A stretch of 64,000 nt of DNA from Gammaproteobacteria bacterium (GCA_031291175.1 JARLJO010000017.1:1-64000); one strand, 5' to 3'; counted from the first letter of the stretch, positions 19,232-27,911 are shown. Numbers and translations: made by a program. The notes: generated by a model from the letters alone, not told the origin.

Positions 19232-19828
19232 ATGGATTTCATCAAACAATATCTTTCGGAAGCGAACGAAGTTATTGCAAACCTGGATACAAAGCAAATT
19301 GAAAAATGCGTCGAAATTTTAGCGAATACTCGCGCCAATGATGGTCGATTATTTATTTTAGGCGTCGGCGGCAGCGCCGGTAATGCGTCACACGCAGTAA
19401 ATGATTTTCGCAAAATTGTAGGGATGGAAGCTTACACCCCTACCGATAACGTTTCTGAATTAACCGCGCGTACCAATGATGATGGTTGGGCCTCTGTTTT
19501 TTCTAATTGGTTAAAGGTCAGCCGATTAAGCGCTAACGATATGTTATTCATTTTATCCGTCGGCGGCGGCAACATTGAAAAAAACGTGAGCCCAAATCTA
19601 GTCGCCGCTTTGCAACATGCAAAAGAAGTGGGCGCCAAAGTCATCGGCATCGTTGGTCGTGACGGCGGTTATACCGCACAAGTGGCCGATGCGTGCGTGA
19701 TTGTCCCAACACCAAACCCAGAAAATACCACACCGCACGCCGAAGCATTCCAAGGCGTGATTTGGCATTTATTCGTTTCGCATCCTAAATTAAAAGCGAT
19801 GCAAACGAAGTGGGAATCGGTGCGCTAA
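19232..19828 (+). CDS. gmhA: sedoheptulose-7-phosphate isomerase (SIS domain)
   Basis: GmhA isomerises sedoheptulose 7-phosphate to D-glycero-D-manno-heptose 7-phosphate. The 198-residue length is typical. The SIS-domain phosphate loop ILGVGGSAGNASHA (about residues 46-59) and the second loop ILSVGGGN (about 108-115) are visible. It starts with ATG after aaggggttgtc and abuts the gmhB-like gene with no gap. It resembles the GDP-heptose branch GmhA proteins, where HddA and HddC are neighbours. Confidence 0.88.
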   Translation: MDFIKQYLSEANEVIANLDTKQIEKCVEILANTRANDGRLFILGVGGSAGNASHAVNDFRKIVGMEAYTPTDNVSELTARTNDDGWASVFSNWLKVSRLSANDMLFILSVGGGNIEKNVSPNLVAALQHAKEVGAKVIGIVGRDGGYTAQVADACVIVPTPNPENTTPHAEAFQGVIWHLFVSHPKLKAMQTKWESVR

Positions 19829-20419
19829 ATGAAATTGAGAGCGATATTTTTGGATCGTGATGGCGTATTGAATGACGCCGTCATTAAAAATGGTAAGCCT
19901 TATCCGCCCGCGACAGTCGCTGAAGTGACAGTGCCTGCGGATGCAAAATCCGCTCTGATGGCGTTAAAATCCGCAGGATTTTTACTCATTGGCGCCACCA
20001 ACCAGCCAGATGTCGCTCGCGGTACCACTACACGCGAAACCGTTGCAGCCATCAACGATAAATTGATGACAATGCTGCCATTAGATGAAATGCGAGTATG
20101 CTATCACGATGATGCTGATCAATGTGATTGTCGCAAACCATTGCCCGGCTTGTTAACGCAAGCAGCAAAAGATCATGCCATTGATTTAGCCAATAGCGTC
20201 ATGATTGGTGATCGCTGGAAAGATATCGAAGCTGGCCAGTTAGCAGGCTGCAAAACCATTTGGCTACGCCAAGATTACAAAGAGCAAGAACCAACACATC
20301 CTGCCGATTTCATCGCCAAAACATTAACCGATGCAGTCGAATGGATTAAAAAAAATAATAGTAGGATGGACATTAACCTATCAAATACACCTGGCTTAAA
20401 TTTTAAGGAGCAAAAATGA
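19829..20419 (+). CDS. gmhB: D-glycero-D-manno-heptose 1,7-bisphosphate 7-phosphatase (HAD)
   Basis: GmhB removes the 7-phosphate from heptose bisphosphate. The 196-residue protein starts AIFLDRDGVLND, the HAD motif I with both catalytic Asp residues, and carries the zinc-binding cluster CYHDDADQCDCRKP (about residues 91-104) seen in GmhB/HisB-type phosphatases, then GDRWKDIEAG (motif IV, about 130-139). It begins on the base after the gmhA stop and overlaps the transaldolase gene by four bases. Confidence 0.88.
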   Translation: MKLRAIFLDRDGVLNDAVIKNGKPYPPATVAEVTVPADAKSALMALKSAGFLLIGATNQPDVARGTTTRETVAAINDKLMTMLPLDEMRVCYHDDADQCDCRKPLPGLLTQAAKDHAIDLANSVMIGDRWKDIEAGQLAGCKTIWLRQDYKEQEPTHPADFIAKTLTDAVEWIKKNNSRMDINLSNTPGLNFKEQK

Positions 20420-21162
20420 AAACAGCCAACGATTTAACCGTTAAAATATTTGCAGACGGCGCTGACAAAAAAGACATGTTAGAAATGTATAAGCACCCTC
20501 ACATTTCTGGATTTACCACAAACCCATCCCTTATGCGCAAAGCCGGCATCAGTGATTATGAAGCGTTTGCACTAGACGTATTAAAAGATATCAAAGATCG
20601 TTCTATTTCATTTGAAGTTTTTTCTGATGATTTTGACGAAATGCACGCGCAAGCATTGCGTATTGCAAGCTGGGGCGAGAATGTGTACGTCAAAATTCCC
20701 GTGACCAATACCAAAGGCCAATCAGCGTTGAATTTAATTCGCCAATTAGCTCGTGCCGGCGTGAAGCAAAACGTCACCGCTTTAATGACCTTAGATCAAG
20801 TACGCGATGTCACAGCGGCATTAGCAGAAGGCCCATCCGCTTACGTTTCTGTTTTCGCAGGTCGTATTGCTGATACCGGTCGTGATCCTTTGGCTTTAAT
20901 GACAGCGGCAGTTGAGATGTTACGCCCTTACCCACAGCTAGAGTTAATCTGGGCGAGCCCACGTGAATTATTAAATATTTTCCAAGCGGATGATATTGGT
21001 TGTCAAATTATCACGGTGACAAATGATATTCTCAAAAAATTGAGTTTAGTCGGTAAAGATTTACATCAGTTTTCGTTAGAAACGGTCCAGATGTTTCGTG
21101 AAGATGCAATCAAAGCAGGCTTCTCACTGGAAACAACTGTTCTGGAAGAAGTTGAAGCGTAA
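20416..21162 (+). CDS. transaldolase / fructose-6-phosphate aldolase family protein
   Basis: The 248-residue TIM-barrel protein has TTNPSLMRKAG (about residues 34-44) and the Schiff-base Lys in VYVKIPVTNTKG (about 90-101). Short transaldolases of this type exchange three-carbon units between sugar phosphates, including sedoheptulose 7-phosphate. Located directly after gmhB, it may adjust the supply of sedoheptulose 7-phosphate for the heptose pathway; that link is inference. An aldolase role on a pathway intermediate is also possible. It starts with ATG after aaggagc. Confidence 0.82.
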   Translation: MKTANDLTVKIFADGADKKDMLEMYKHPHISGFTTNPSLMRKAGISDYEAFALDVLKDIKDRSISFEVFSDDFDEMHAQALRIASWGENVYVKIPVTNTKGQSALNLIRQLARAGVKQNVTALMTLDQVRDVTAALAEGPSAYVSVFAGRIADTGRDPLALMTAAVEMLRPYPQLELIWASPRELLNIFQADDIGCQIITVTNDILKKLSLVGKDLHQFSLETVQMFREDAIKAGFSLETTVLEEVEA

Positions 21163-21237
21163 AAGCGTAAGACATGGGTGGCAGCCAGCATCACGCTCAT
21201 GCCACAGAATTTTATTAATTAAACAGATGGTGAAAAG

Positions 21238-22323
21238 ATGGAAAAAGTTGCACTGATAACCGGTATTACAGGTCAAGACGGAGCTTATTTAGCCGAGTTT
21301 TTGTTAGAAAAAGGCTACATTGTTCATGGGATCAAACGTCGTTCTTCGTTGTTTAATACAGATCGCATTGATCATCTTTATCAAGATCCGCACACTAAAA
21401 ACCAACGGTTTTTTCTGCATTACGGTGATATGACTGATTCTAGCTGTTTGACTCGTATCATCCAGCAAGTGCAACCAACTGAAATTTACAATTTAGCGGC
21501 GCAAAGTCACGTTGCGGTTTCATTTGAAGAACCTGAATACACAGCCAATGCCGATGCATTAGGTGCATTGCGTGTACTCGAAGCCATCCGTATTTTAGGT
21601 CTTGAGAAAAAAACCCGCTTCTATCAAGCTTCGACTTCTGAACTTTATGGCTTGGTACAAGAAACCCCACAAAAAGAAACCACTCCGTTTTACCCACGTT
21701 CACCTTATGCAGTCGCTAAGCTTTATGCTTACTGGATTACGGTTAACTATCGTGAAGCTTATGGGATTTATGCTTGTAACGGGATTTTATTTAACCATGA
21801 ATCGCCATTACGTGGTGAGACTTTTGTTAGCCGTAAAGTAACACGTGCATTAGCTCGTATTAAATTAGGCTTACAAGATTGTTTATACATGGGTAATCTT
21901 GATGCAAAACGTGACTGGGGTCATGCGCGTGATTACGTTGAAATGCAATGGTTGATGTTACAACAATCCGAAGCGGAAGATTTTGTGATTGCAACCGGTA
22001 GACAATACAGCGTGCGTGATTTCATTAACGCGGCTGCGGCTGAATTGAAAATGCATATCACCTGGAAAGGCACCGCTATTGATGAAAAAGGCTATGATGC
22101 GAATGGTCGTTGCATTATTGCTGTTGACCCACGTTATTTCCGTCCGACGGAAGTGGAATCTTTGTTAGGTGATCCAACAAAAGCTAAACAGAAATTGGGC
22201 TGGACACCAAAAATCAGCTTTGAACAATTGGTAGCTGAGATGGTACACGAAGATTTGAAGTCAGCTGAGCGCGATGAATTGATCAAGCAAAATGGCTTTA
22301 CGGTTTTTGATTATCATGAATAA
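21238..22323 (+). CDS. gmd: GDP-mannose 4,6-dehydratase family protein
   Basis: The 361-residue product has the Gmd signatures: [20 protein letters not shown] (about residues 8-27), STSELYG with the catalytic Ser/Thr-Glu, and [10 protein letters not shown] (Tyr-x3-Lys, about 157-166). Gmd makes GDP-4-keto-6-deoxymannose; close relatives act on GDP-heptose to give 6-deoxyheptoses. Because it follows the complete GDP-heptose gene set, and manC for GDP-mannose lies at 26-27.4 kb, either substrate is possible. It starts after a 75-base gap, and its base composition looks a little less GC-rich than the preceding genes. Confidence 0.9.
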   Translation: MEKVALITGITGQDGAYLAEFLLEKGYIVHGIKRRSSLFNTDRIDHLYQDPHTKNQRFFLHYGDMTDSSCLTRIIQQVQPTEIYNLAAQSHVAVSFEEPEYTANADALGALRVLEAIRILGLEKKTRFYQASTSELYGLVQETPQKETTPFYPRSPYAVAKLYAYWITVNYREAYGIYACNGILFNHESPLRGETFVSRKVTRALARIKLGLQDCLYMGNLDAKRDWGHARDYVEMQWLMLQQSEAEDFVIATGRQYSVRDFINAAAAELKMHITWKGTAIDEKGYDANGRCIIAVDPRYFRPTEVESLLGDPTKAKQKLGWTPKISFEQLVAEMVHEDLKSAERDELIKQNGFTVFDYHE

Positions 22324-22984
22324 ATGGTTTATTCCTTTATGCCCTCTCTCGGTCGGAGAGGGTTCTAGGAACACCAGATTAGATTATCCCTCCTGCTAGC
22401 TTAATTCGATATTAATTCTTAAAATTCTTTAGCACACTACCTTACGGTTTGATAATGACTGGGGTCCTGTCAGGGTAGGTTTACTTTTTTCGTGCTCGCT
22501 GGGGCTCCGCGTGTAAAAAGCAAACCTACCCTGCCACCCCGTTTTTTTATATTCACTTCCACTTCGTGGAAGTGAACAGTCAAAATCAGAGGACGCGCAA
22601 TCACGCCCAACTTTGAAAATAATAAAATTTCGTAGCACGGACTAAGACCCCCACGCTTTTTGTGGGGGTTGTGTCCGCGAACCCCTGTCTACTCATATTC
22701 CATGTCTCGAATATCACCACGGAGCGGATGATCCCCAGTCAGAATCTACCAGCCATCCTTCTTTTTCATTCCGAATGATATGTCCCAGAAACACGCTTGC
22801 CATATCTTTCTCTGCGAGAAGATGATTGTCGTGTGAGAAGGAAATGCAGGCGAAAATTTTATATAGGGTTTCGCGGACACGCCCCCCACAAAAAGCGTGG
22901 GGGTCTTAGTCCACGCTACAAAATCTTATTATTGTTTAAAGTTGCGCCAGATTGCCCTGCTTTTTAGCATTAAAACGCCGAAAT
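22324..22984. repeat. intergenic block with repeat A and an inverted pair of repeat B
   Basis: No gene is supported. Repeat A occupies 22456-22548: arms cagggtaggtttactttt and aaaaagcaaacctaccctg form a palindrome, with outer ggggt/acccc pairs. A perfect 11-pair hairpin follows at 22552-22576. Repeat B lies at 22632-22687 (core acccccacgctttttgtggg) and again in inverse orientation at 22866-22919, so the two copies could pair over about 290 bases. Families A and B recur at 24.6, 37.5-37.9, 41.8 and 59.2 kb. Confidence 0.7.
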
Positions 22985-23016
22985 TTAAGAAAATGTTAAG
23001 CTTCTAATGCTATAAT
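22985..23016 (+). promoter_or_regulatory. probable extended -10 promoter with TTAAG direct repeat
   Basis: A consensus tataat at 23011-23016 is preceded by tgc, giving an extended -10 element, about 75 bases before the ATG at 23092. Two TTAAG pentamers at 22985-22989 and 22996-23000 are six bases apart. Read on the other strand this is CTTAA-N6-CTTAA, the spacing of the PmrA box that controls many Dot/Icm effector genes in Legionella and Coxiella, but the orientation is opposite to the usual one and the region is AT-rich, so a chance match is possible. Confidence 0.4.
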
Positions 23017-23091
23017 TTCACACATAAAATATAACTTAATGATTATACTAAATTAAATCACAAGGAGGTGATACAACAAAACGAGATTAGC

Positions 23092-24456
23092 ATGCCACTT
23101 ATTATTGATATTCCCAGACCACGCCCAGGCCTACCAGCTCTTCAGCTTATTATTGATCGAAACTTCGTCATTTTTAATTTCCCGCGCTGGAACGAAGAAT
23201 CTACCAGCCCTTACGCACAGGCTTGCTTTCGCCAAAGAGGCATCCTAGCAAACTTTTTTGACCGAAATTTCACTACTCTTAATGATGAAATACCCGGCCA
23301 TGTTACAGAAAGTAACGAACATATAATAAATGAGCATTTGAGCGAACATGACAAACAAGGAATTCATTTCCATATTCTCTATAACAAAGATGTGGATTTT
23401 GCGAAGATAAAAAAAATATTTGATGATATAGATCTGCACGCCTCAAAGGATCCCTCCATTTACAACGTCATTGCCCCTCCTCAAGCCAGAGCAGGTTTTC
23501 TGGAAGCCATTAAAGGGTATTTCGACCAATTAGAAAATGACCCAAAAGTTAAACAAATTGAGCAAGAATATCGACAAGAAAAAGTTATGCAATATGAAAA
23601 AGCCAAGATCGAATCTCAAAAAGAGGCTACCCGTAACAACGGCGCTAGCTCCTCCTCTACTGAAAGTTTAGATGAGAAAATAATGCTGCTAACGGCGATG
23701 ATGTTTATGAACACTCCACTTTCATTGAACACAGCATTTCCTTCACTACTGTTAACTAATTTATTTAGTTCGCCAAGCCCCGCAGGAAGTAAAGCAGAAC
23801 CCGCTGTCACCACAACGACCAGTCCAACACAGAGCAATACAACAACATCTGACGCCTCTGCCAAACCAAAACCAGGCTTCAACGATCTATTTGCCCAAGC
23901 AATGAAAAGACAACAGAGCGCGACTCCTAAAACTCAAACGCCAAACAAGGCAACAACACCTGCTGCCTCTGCCGATCCAAAACCAGGCTTCAACGATCTA
24001 TTTGCCCAGGCAATGAAAAGACAACAGAGCGCGACTCCTAAAACCCAAACTCCAACGCCAAACAAGGCAACAACACCTGCTGCCTCTGCCGATCCAAAAC
24101 CAGGCTTCAACAATCTATTTGCCCAGGCAATGAAAAGACAACAGAGCGCGACTCCTAAAACTCAAACGCCAAACAAGGCAACAACACCTGCTGTCTCTGC
24201 CGATCCAAAACCAGGCTTCAACGATCTATTTGCCCAGGCAATGAAAAGACAACAGAGCGCAACTCCTAAAGCTCAAGCACCAGGCAACACAGAAACCGCT
24301 AGTGCTACAGTTACCCAAGGCCTCACATTCTTTAACTCCACTAGACATCCCATGCCTAATCAACCCACACCAACTGCCGCCGCACCCAGCAGCGTATCTG
24401 CTAGCGCAACGACAGAGGCGGCCACTGCAAGAGGTCCTTCTTGTATTATCATGTAA
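23092..24456 (+). CDS. repeat-containing protein with C-terminal CaaX box; candidate prenylated effector
   Basis: This 454-residue protein is not recognised. The first 200 residues appear globular, followed by a charged helix rich in Gln/Glu/Lys (about 165-195). Four near-identical tandem modules of 37-39 residues follow, each starting KPGFNDLFAQAMKRQQ with a Pro/Thr/Ala linker. The last four residues are Cys-Ile-Ile-Met, a canonical farnesylation CaaX motif. Bacteria lack CaaX prenylation, but Legionella effectors use host enzymes this way. The ATG at 23092 lies 21 bases after an unusually complete Shine-Dalgarno, aaggaggtgat; a GTG at 23068 inside that sequence adds eight residues. Module function is unknown. 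Confidence 0.75.
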   Translation: MPLIIDIPRPRPGLPALQLIIDRNFVIFNFPRWNEESTSPYAQACFRQRGILANFFDRNFTTLNDEIPGHVTESNEHIINEHLSEHDKQGIHFHILYNKDVDFAKIKKIFDDIDLHASKDPSIYNVIAPPQARAGFLEAIKGYFDQLENDPKVKQIEQEYRQEKVMQYEKAKIESQKEATRNNGASSSSTESLDEKIMLLTAMMFMNTPLSLNTAFPSLLLTNLFSSPSPAGSKAEPAVTTTTSPTQSNTTTSDASAKPKPGFNDLFAQAMKRQQSATPKTQTPNKATTPAASADPKPGFNDLFAQAMKRQQSATPKTQTPTPNKATTPAASADPKPGFNNLFAQAMKRQQSATPKTQTPNKATTPAVSADPKPGFNDLFAQAMKRQQSATPKAQAPGNTETASATVTQGLTFFNSTRHPMPNQPTPTAAAPSSVSASATTEAATARGPSCIIM

Positions 24457-25052
24457 TGACGACTCTCAGTGTGCCCATAAATCATTTGGGCACATTTTAG
24501 AGTAAATTAACCAGCATTCACATGGTGTCTATCAGAAAGCCATCACTATCCGAAGCAGCGCTGCCAGTATTAGACAAATCTGTATAAACTTCCCCGCGCA
24601 GGCGGACCCATCCCTAAAACTACGCTAACACCAAAAAAAATGCTCTAAATTGACTGGGGTCCTGTCAAGGTAGGTTCACTTTTTTCGTGCTCGCTCCGCT
24701 CCGCGCGTAAAAAGCAAACCTACCCTGCCACCCCGTTTTTTTGGATTCGCTTCAACTTCGTTGAAGCGAAAAGAGCATTTACAAAGAACATTTTTACATT
24801 GGCTCATTGCACAAAAAACTCCGATGTAGCGCAAAGTAGCACGGACTAAGACCCCCACGCTTTTTGTGGGAGTCGTGTCCGCGAACCCCTGCCAAATCAC
24901 AGTACATTCACTCAGCACATACGAATCAAGAATCTCCGCCGTAATCATTAAAGCCAATCTCTGCCACCCCGCTTTTTGTGTCACTTTCCCCATCGCGAAA
25001 GTGAATGGAAGTCAGTTGAGTTATGTGACCCCCTCACAAAATCAAACGTCTA
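24457..25052. repeat. intergenic composite repeat block (A plus hairpin plus B)
   Basis: No gene is supported. Repeat A lies at 24651-24742, an 11-pair hairpin at 24746-24770, and repeat B at 24836-24891. The whole stretch from about 24581 to 24960 aligns as one diverged block with about 41727-42103, including the sequences before A (tctgtataaactt) and after B (acatacgaatcaa). A third partial A-end plus hairpin (ctgccaccccgctttttg, then a cactttc/gaaagtg pair) follows at 24961-25004. The gap separates the CaaX protein gene from the convergent glycosyltransferase. Confidence 0.7.
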
Positions 25053-25934
25053 TCATGCAGCCTTTCTGAGTGCCAACATATCACAAGGCAAAGTGGCAAA
25101 ACTCCTCAACCCCCCCAACAAACCATTCGTCCGAAGACTCGCCACCCCCGCCACCATCCAAACCGCAAAAACATATCGCCATTGTGGCGAATGCAATTGC
25201 GTTTTGGATTTGACAAGCGTCACCGCATAATTCATTAACCAACTCGCCGGAGCATAGCCTATTTTTTCACGCAGCATGTGCATCGCTTCGTAATGGGCTT
25301 TAAGCGGCGCACTTAAAGTTTTCGTTTGATCATGCAATCTGGATCCCGCCAAAACCTGCGGCAAATAAGCAAAAGACACTCCGCTTAAACCCAGACGCAA
25401 CCAAAATTCATAATCCATGCAGAAATTCAGCTTTTCATTTAACATGCCTTTCTCTGCTAAAATTCGCTTACGAAAAAACACCGCCGGTTGTGACAAGTAA
25501 CAAGTATTTTTCAGTCTTTCAATATTCCACGCTTCTGTCGGATAAGGAGCAATCACAGCATCCTGTTCATCAATATGATCAGCACAACCATACACGACAT
25601 CAACGTCAGGATGAGCCGCAAAATACTGTAAGACCGATTGAATGGCATTGGGATAATACACATCATCTGAGTTTAACCAACCAATGATCTCGCCTTGCGC
25701 TTGCCGCAAACCTTTATTAACAGCATGCGCCTGACCCGCATCGCGCTCTGACACCCAGGTAAGCTGCGTTTCATAGCGTTTTAAAATACTGACGCTTTCA
25801 TCGGTACTACCGCCGTCCATGACCAAATATTCTAAATCCGGGATCTTTTGCGAAAGCACGCTTTGCAAAGTGCGCTCCAGAAATTTTCCTTGTTGGTAGG
25901 ATGGGGTAATAATTGTGATTTTAGGCATTGTCAT
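25053..25934 (-). CDS. family 2 glycosyltransferase
   Basis: The 293-residue product is a GT-A glycosyltransferase beginning MTMPKITIITPSYQQGKFLE, with LVMDGGSTDESV (about residues 38-49) and the metal-binding GWLNSDDVYYP (about 84-94). It lacks long membrane helices except a hydrophobic C-terminal stretch. Such enzymes add a sugar to a lipid-linked O-antigen or LPS core chain. A GTG at 25979 would add 15 residues, but the family usually starts just before KITIITPSY. It lies downstream of manC on the same strand with a short gap and is likely co-transcribed. Confidence 0.82.
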   Translation of the reverse strand: MTMPKITIITPSYQQGKFLERTLQSVLSQKIPDLEYLVMDGGSTDESVSILKRYETQLTWVSERDAGQAHAVNKGLRQAQGEIIGWLNSDDVYYPNAIQSVLQYFAAHPDVDVVYGCADHIDEQDAVIAPYPTEAWNIERLKNTCYLSQPAVFFRKRILAEKGMLNEKLNFCMDYEFWLRLGLSGVSFAYLPQVLAGSRLHDQTKTLSAPLKAHYEAMHMLREKIGYAPASWLMNYAVTLVKSKTQLHSPQWRYVFAVWMVAGVASLRTNGLLGGLRSFATLPCDMLALRKAA

Positions 25935-25994
25935 TGAAAATAACTTTAAAAATAGCAAAGGGTAAGCATTTCTGCTCACCCCCTTCTGTTTGAA

Positions 25995-27425
25995 TTACAC
26001 TGCCACTGTCGTATCAGCGCGACCGTAGACATCTTCAAAACGCACGATGTCGTCTTCACCCAAATACGTACCAGACTGCACTTCGATCAGCTCCAGATCT
26101 TTTGTACCGGCATTTTCTAAGCGATGCTTAACGCCAACTGGAATATAAGTAGATTGATTTTCCGATAACAAAAACGTTTCTTCATCACGTGTGACAGTGG
26201 CATTACCACTCACCACAACCCAATGTTCGGAACGAAAATGATGCATCTGTAAGGAAAGTCTTGCGCCTGGTTTGACGGTGATGCGCTTGACCAGGAAACA
26301 AGTGGATTTATCAACGGTTTCATAATGACCCCAGGGACGATAGACCCTGCGATGCAAATTAGTCTCTGGACGTTGTCTTGCTTTCAGACTCGCCACAATG
26401 GCTTTCACATCCTGGCAATTATCTTTATGCGTGACCAACACAGCATCGGGTGTTTCAACCACAATGTGATCGCTAACACCAACGACGGCAAGCATGCGGC
26501 TTTCTGCGCGCAAATAAGAATTGGTGACTTGCTCGGTAAAGACATCACCGTGTACGACGTTCCCGTCTTTATCGGCTGCTTGCACATCATACAGTGCTGA
26601 CCACGAACCCACATCACTCCAATCGGCTGCTAATGGTACAACGGCTGCGTTCTCTGTTTTTTCCATAACGGCATAATCGATGGAATCAGAAGGACAACTA
26701 GAGAATTCCGCTTCACGGATACGCATGAAATCCAAATCCGTCACAACGCCACTAATCGCTTTTTCACAGGCCGCTAAAATAGCTGGCGCATGCAATTTGA
26801 GTTCCGCTAAAAAGCTGGAAGCACGAAACATAAATATGCCGCTATTCCAAAAATATTCTTTAGAATTTACATATTGTTCAGCGGTAGCAAAATCCGGCTT
26901 TTCAACAAACTTCTCAACGCGATAACCGTTCGTCTCTGCAATGTTGTCGGCTTTTTTAATATAACCATAACCCGTTTCCGGCTTGGTTGGGATAACGCCA
27001 AATGTCACCAGACAACCGCGCTCGGCGATAACCGTGGCAGCTTTCACCGCTTCCTGGAATTTTTCGTTATCTTGAATCACGTGATCGGCTGGCAATACCA
27101 GCATTAATGGATCTTCGTTTTGCCGACTGAGATACAGTGCGGCAAGGGCTGCGGCTGGCGCTGTGTTTTTGCCAACCGGTTCGAGCATAATCTTCGCATC
27201 ACTCACACCCATTTGTTGTAATTGTTCTGCCACTAAAAAACGGTGGTCTTCATGACAAATTACCAAGGGGGCGGTCACTTTAGAAATCATTTTGGCGCGT
27301 ATCAAAGTGTCTTGTAGCAAGCTATTGGATGTCACAAGGGGCAACAACTGTTTTGGGTATGAATTACGTGACAAAGGCCACAATCTTGTCCCGGAACCAC
27401 CACATAAAACCACTGGTGTAATCAT
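25995..27425 (-). CDS. manC: mannose-1-phosphate guanylyltransferase / mannose-6-phosphate isomerase
   Basis: This 476-residue bifunctional enzyme makes GDP-mannose. The N-terminal domain has VVLCGGSGTRLWPLSR (about residues 5-20) and FVEKP; the C-terminal cupin domain carries RPWGHYE and the metal/substrate region around LSLQMHHFRSEHW (about 404-416). The start at ATG 27425 follows gaaggaattcaa; an upstream TTG overlaps that ribosome binding site and is unlikely. GDP-mannose could feed the gmd homologue at 21.2 kb. It is transcribed away from the comEA-like gene. Confidence 0.94.
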   Translation of the reverse strand: MITPVVLCGGSGTRLWPLSRNSYPKQLLPLVTSNSLLQDTLIRAKMISKVTAPLVICHEDHRFLVAEQLQQMGVSDAKIMLEPVGKNTAPAAALAALYLSRQNEDPLMLVLPADHVIQDNEKFQEAVKAATVIAERGCLVTFGVIPTKPETGYGYIKKADNIAETNGYRVEKFVEKPDFATAEQYVNSKEYFWNSGIFMFRASSFLAELKLHAPAILAACEKAISGVVTDLDFMRIREAEFSSCPSDSIDYAVMEKTENAAVVPLAADWSDVGSWSALYDVQAADKDGNVVHGDVFTEQVTNSYLRAESRMLAVVGVSDHIVVETPDAVLVTHKDNCQDVKAIVASLKARQRPETNLHRRVYRPWGHYETVDKSTCFLVKRITVKPGARLSLQMHHFRSEHWVVVSGNATVTRDEETFLLSENQSTYIPVGVKHRLENAGTKDLELIEVQSGTYLGEDDIVRFEDVYGRADTTVAV

Positions 27426-27474
27426 TTGAATTCCTTCCAAATTTTTGTTTTTATTTTCCTATTTCGACATAGAC

Positions 27475-27499
27475 AAAAGGGTGCTTGCGCACCCTTTTT
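27475..27499 (-). terminator. rho-independent terminator downstream of comEA-like gene
   Basis: The sequence aaaagggtgc-ttgc-gcacccttttt is a perfect inverted repeat with A- and T-runs on the two sides. On the minus strand it ends the comEA-like transcript 20 bases after its stop and separates it from manC. Symmetry would allow action in both directions. Confidence 0.85.
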
Positions 27500-27518
27500 G
27501 TCGAACTGATGCTAGCAA

Positions 27519-27911
27519 TTAACCAACAGTTAATTGTTCTGCAACTTGTTGCATGGTTTTTTCATTCATTTTTTTGAAGCCTTTCACTTCTTTCAAGTCT
27601 TCAACTGCTTTGAAATCACCATGTTTTTTACGATAGGTAACAATCGCTTTTGCTCTAGCAGCGCTAATGCCTTTCACTTTCATGAGTTCTTTAGCGGTTG
27701 CTTTGTTCAAGTCAACTTTTTCAGCGGTTGTTGTGGTTTTTTCGGTGGTGGATTCAGTGGTGGTTGTTGCTGGGGTTGTTGCATCTGCTGGTGCTTGTGC
27801 AGTTGTTTTGGTTGTGTCGGTTGATGTTGTGGTTGTTGTTTCATCAGCAAACACACATGTAGCCAAGCTCATAGCAGCAACAGCAGCAATTACATTACGA
27901 TAGAATGACAT
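27519..27911 (-). CDS. ComEA-like helix-hairpin-helix periplasmic protein
   Basis: The 130-residue protein has a Sec signal peptide (residues 1-22, cleavage after VFA), a Thr-rich linker of about 45 residues made of TTTT/TTTES patterns, and a C-terminal helix-hairpin-helix domain (VDLNKATAKELMKVKGISA, about 66-84). This is the ComEA/DNA-binding competence family; small periplasmic versions bind DNA during uptake. The long Thr tract is a low-complexity spacer. A competence role is plausible, but no other com genes are in view. The start follows aaggagttatcgta on the minus strand. Confidence 0.85.
   Translation of the reverse strand: MSFYRNVIAAVAAMSLATCVFADETTTTTSTDTTKTTAQAPADATTPATTTTESTTEKTTTTAEKVDLNKATAKELMKVKGISAARAKAIVTYRKKHGDFKAVEDLKEVKGFKKMNEKTMQQVAEQLTVG

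Noticed and set aside
22632..22687. Repeat B as a plain rho-independent terminator of nearby genes
   Set aside because: Copies occur in both orientations, in inverted pairs and far from gene ends, so a dispersed repeat is the better description even if some copies terminate transcripts.
23876..24270. WH2 actin-binding repeats in the CaaX protein
   Set aside because: The module has a helix with basic residues but lacks the LKKT/V-like ending and spacing, so the family name is not used.
23862..24300. Possible CRISPR or non-coding tandem repeat
   Set aside because: The period is a multiple of three and the repeat is in frame inside a well-formed coding region.
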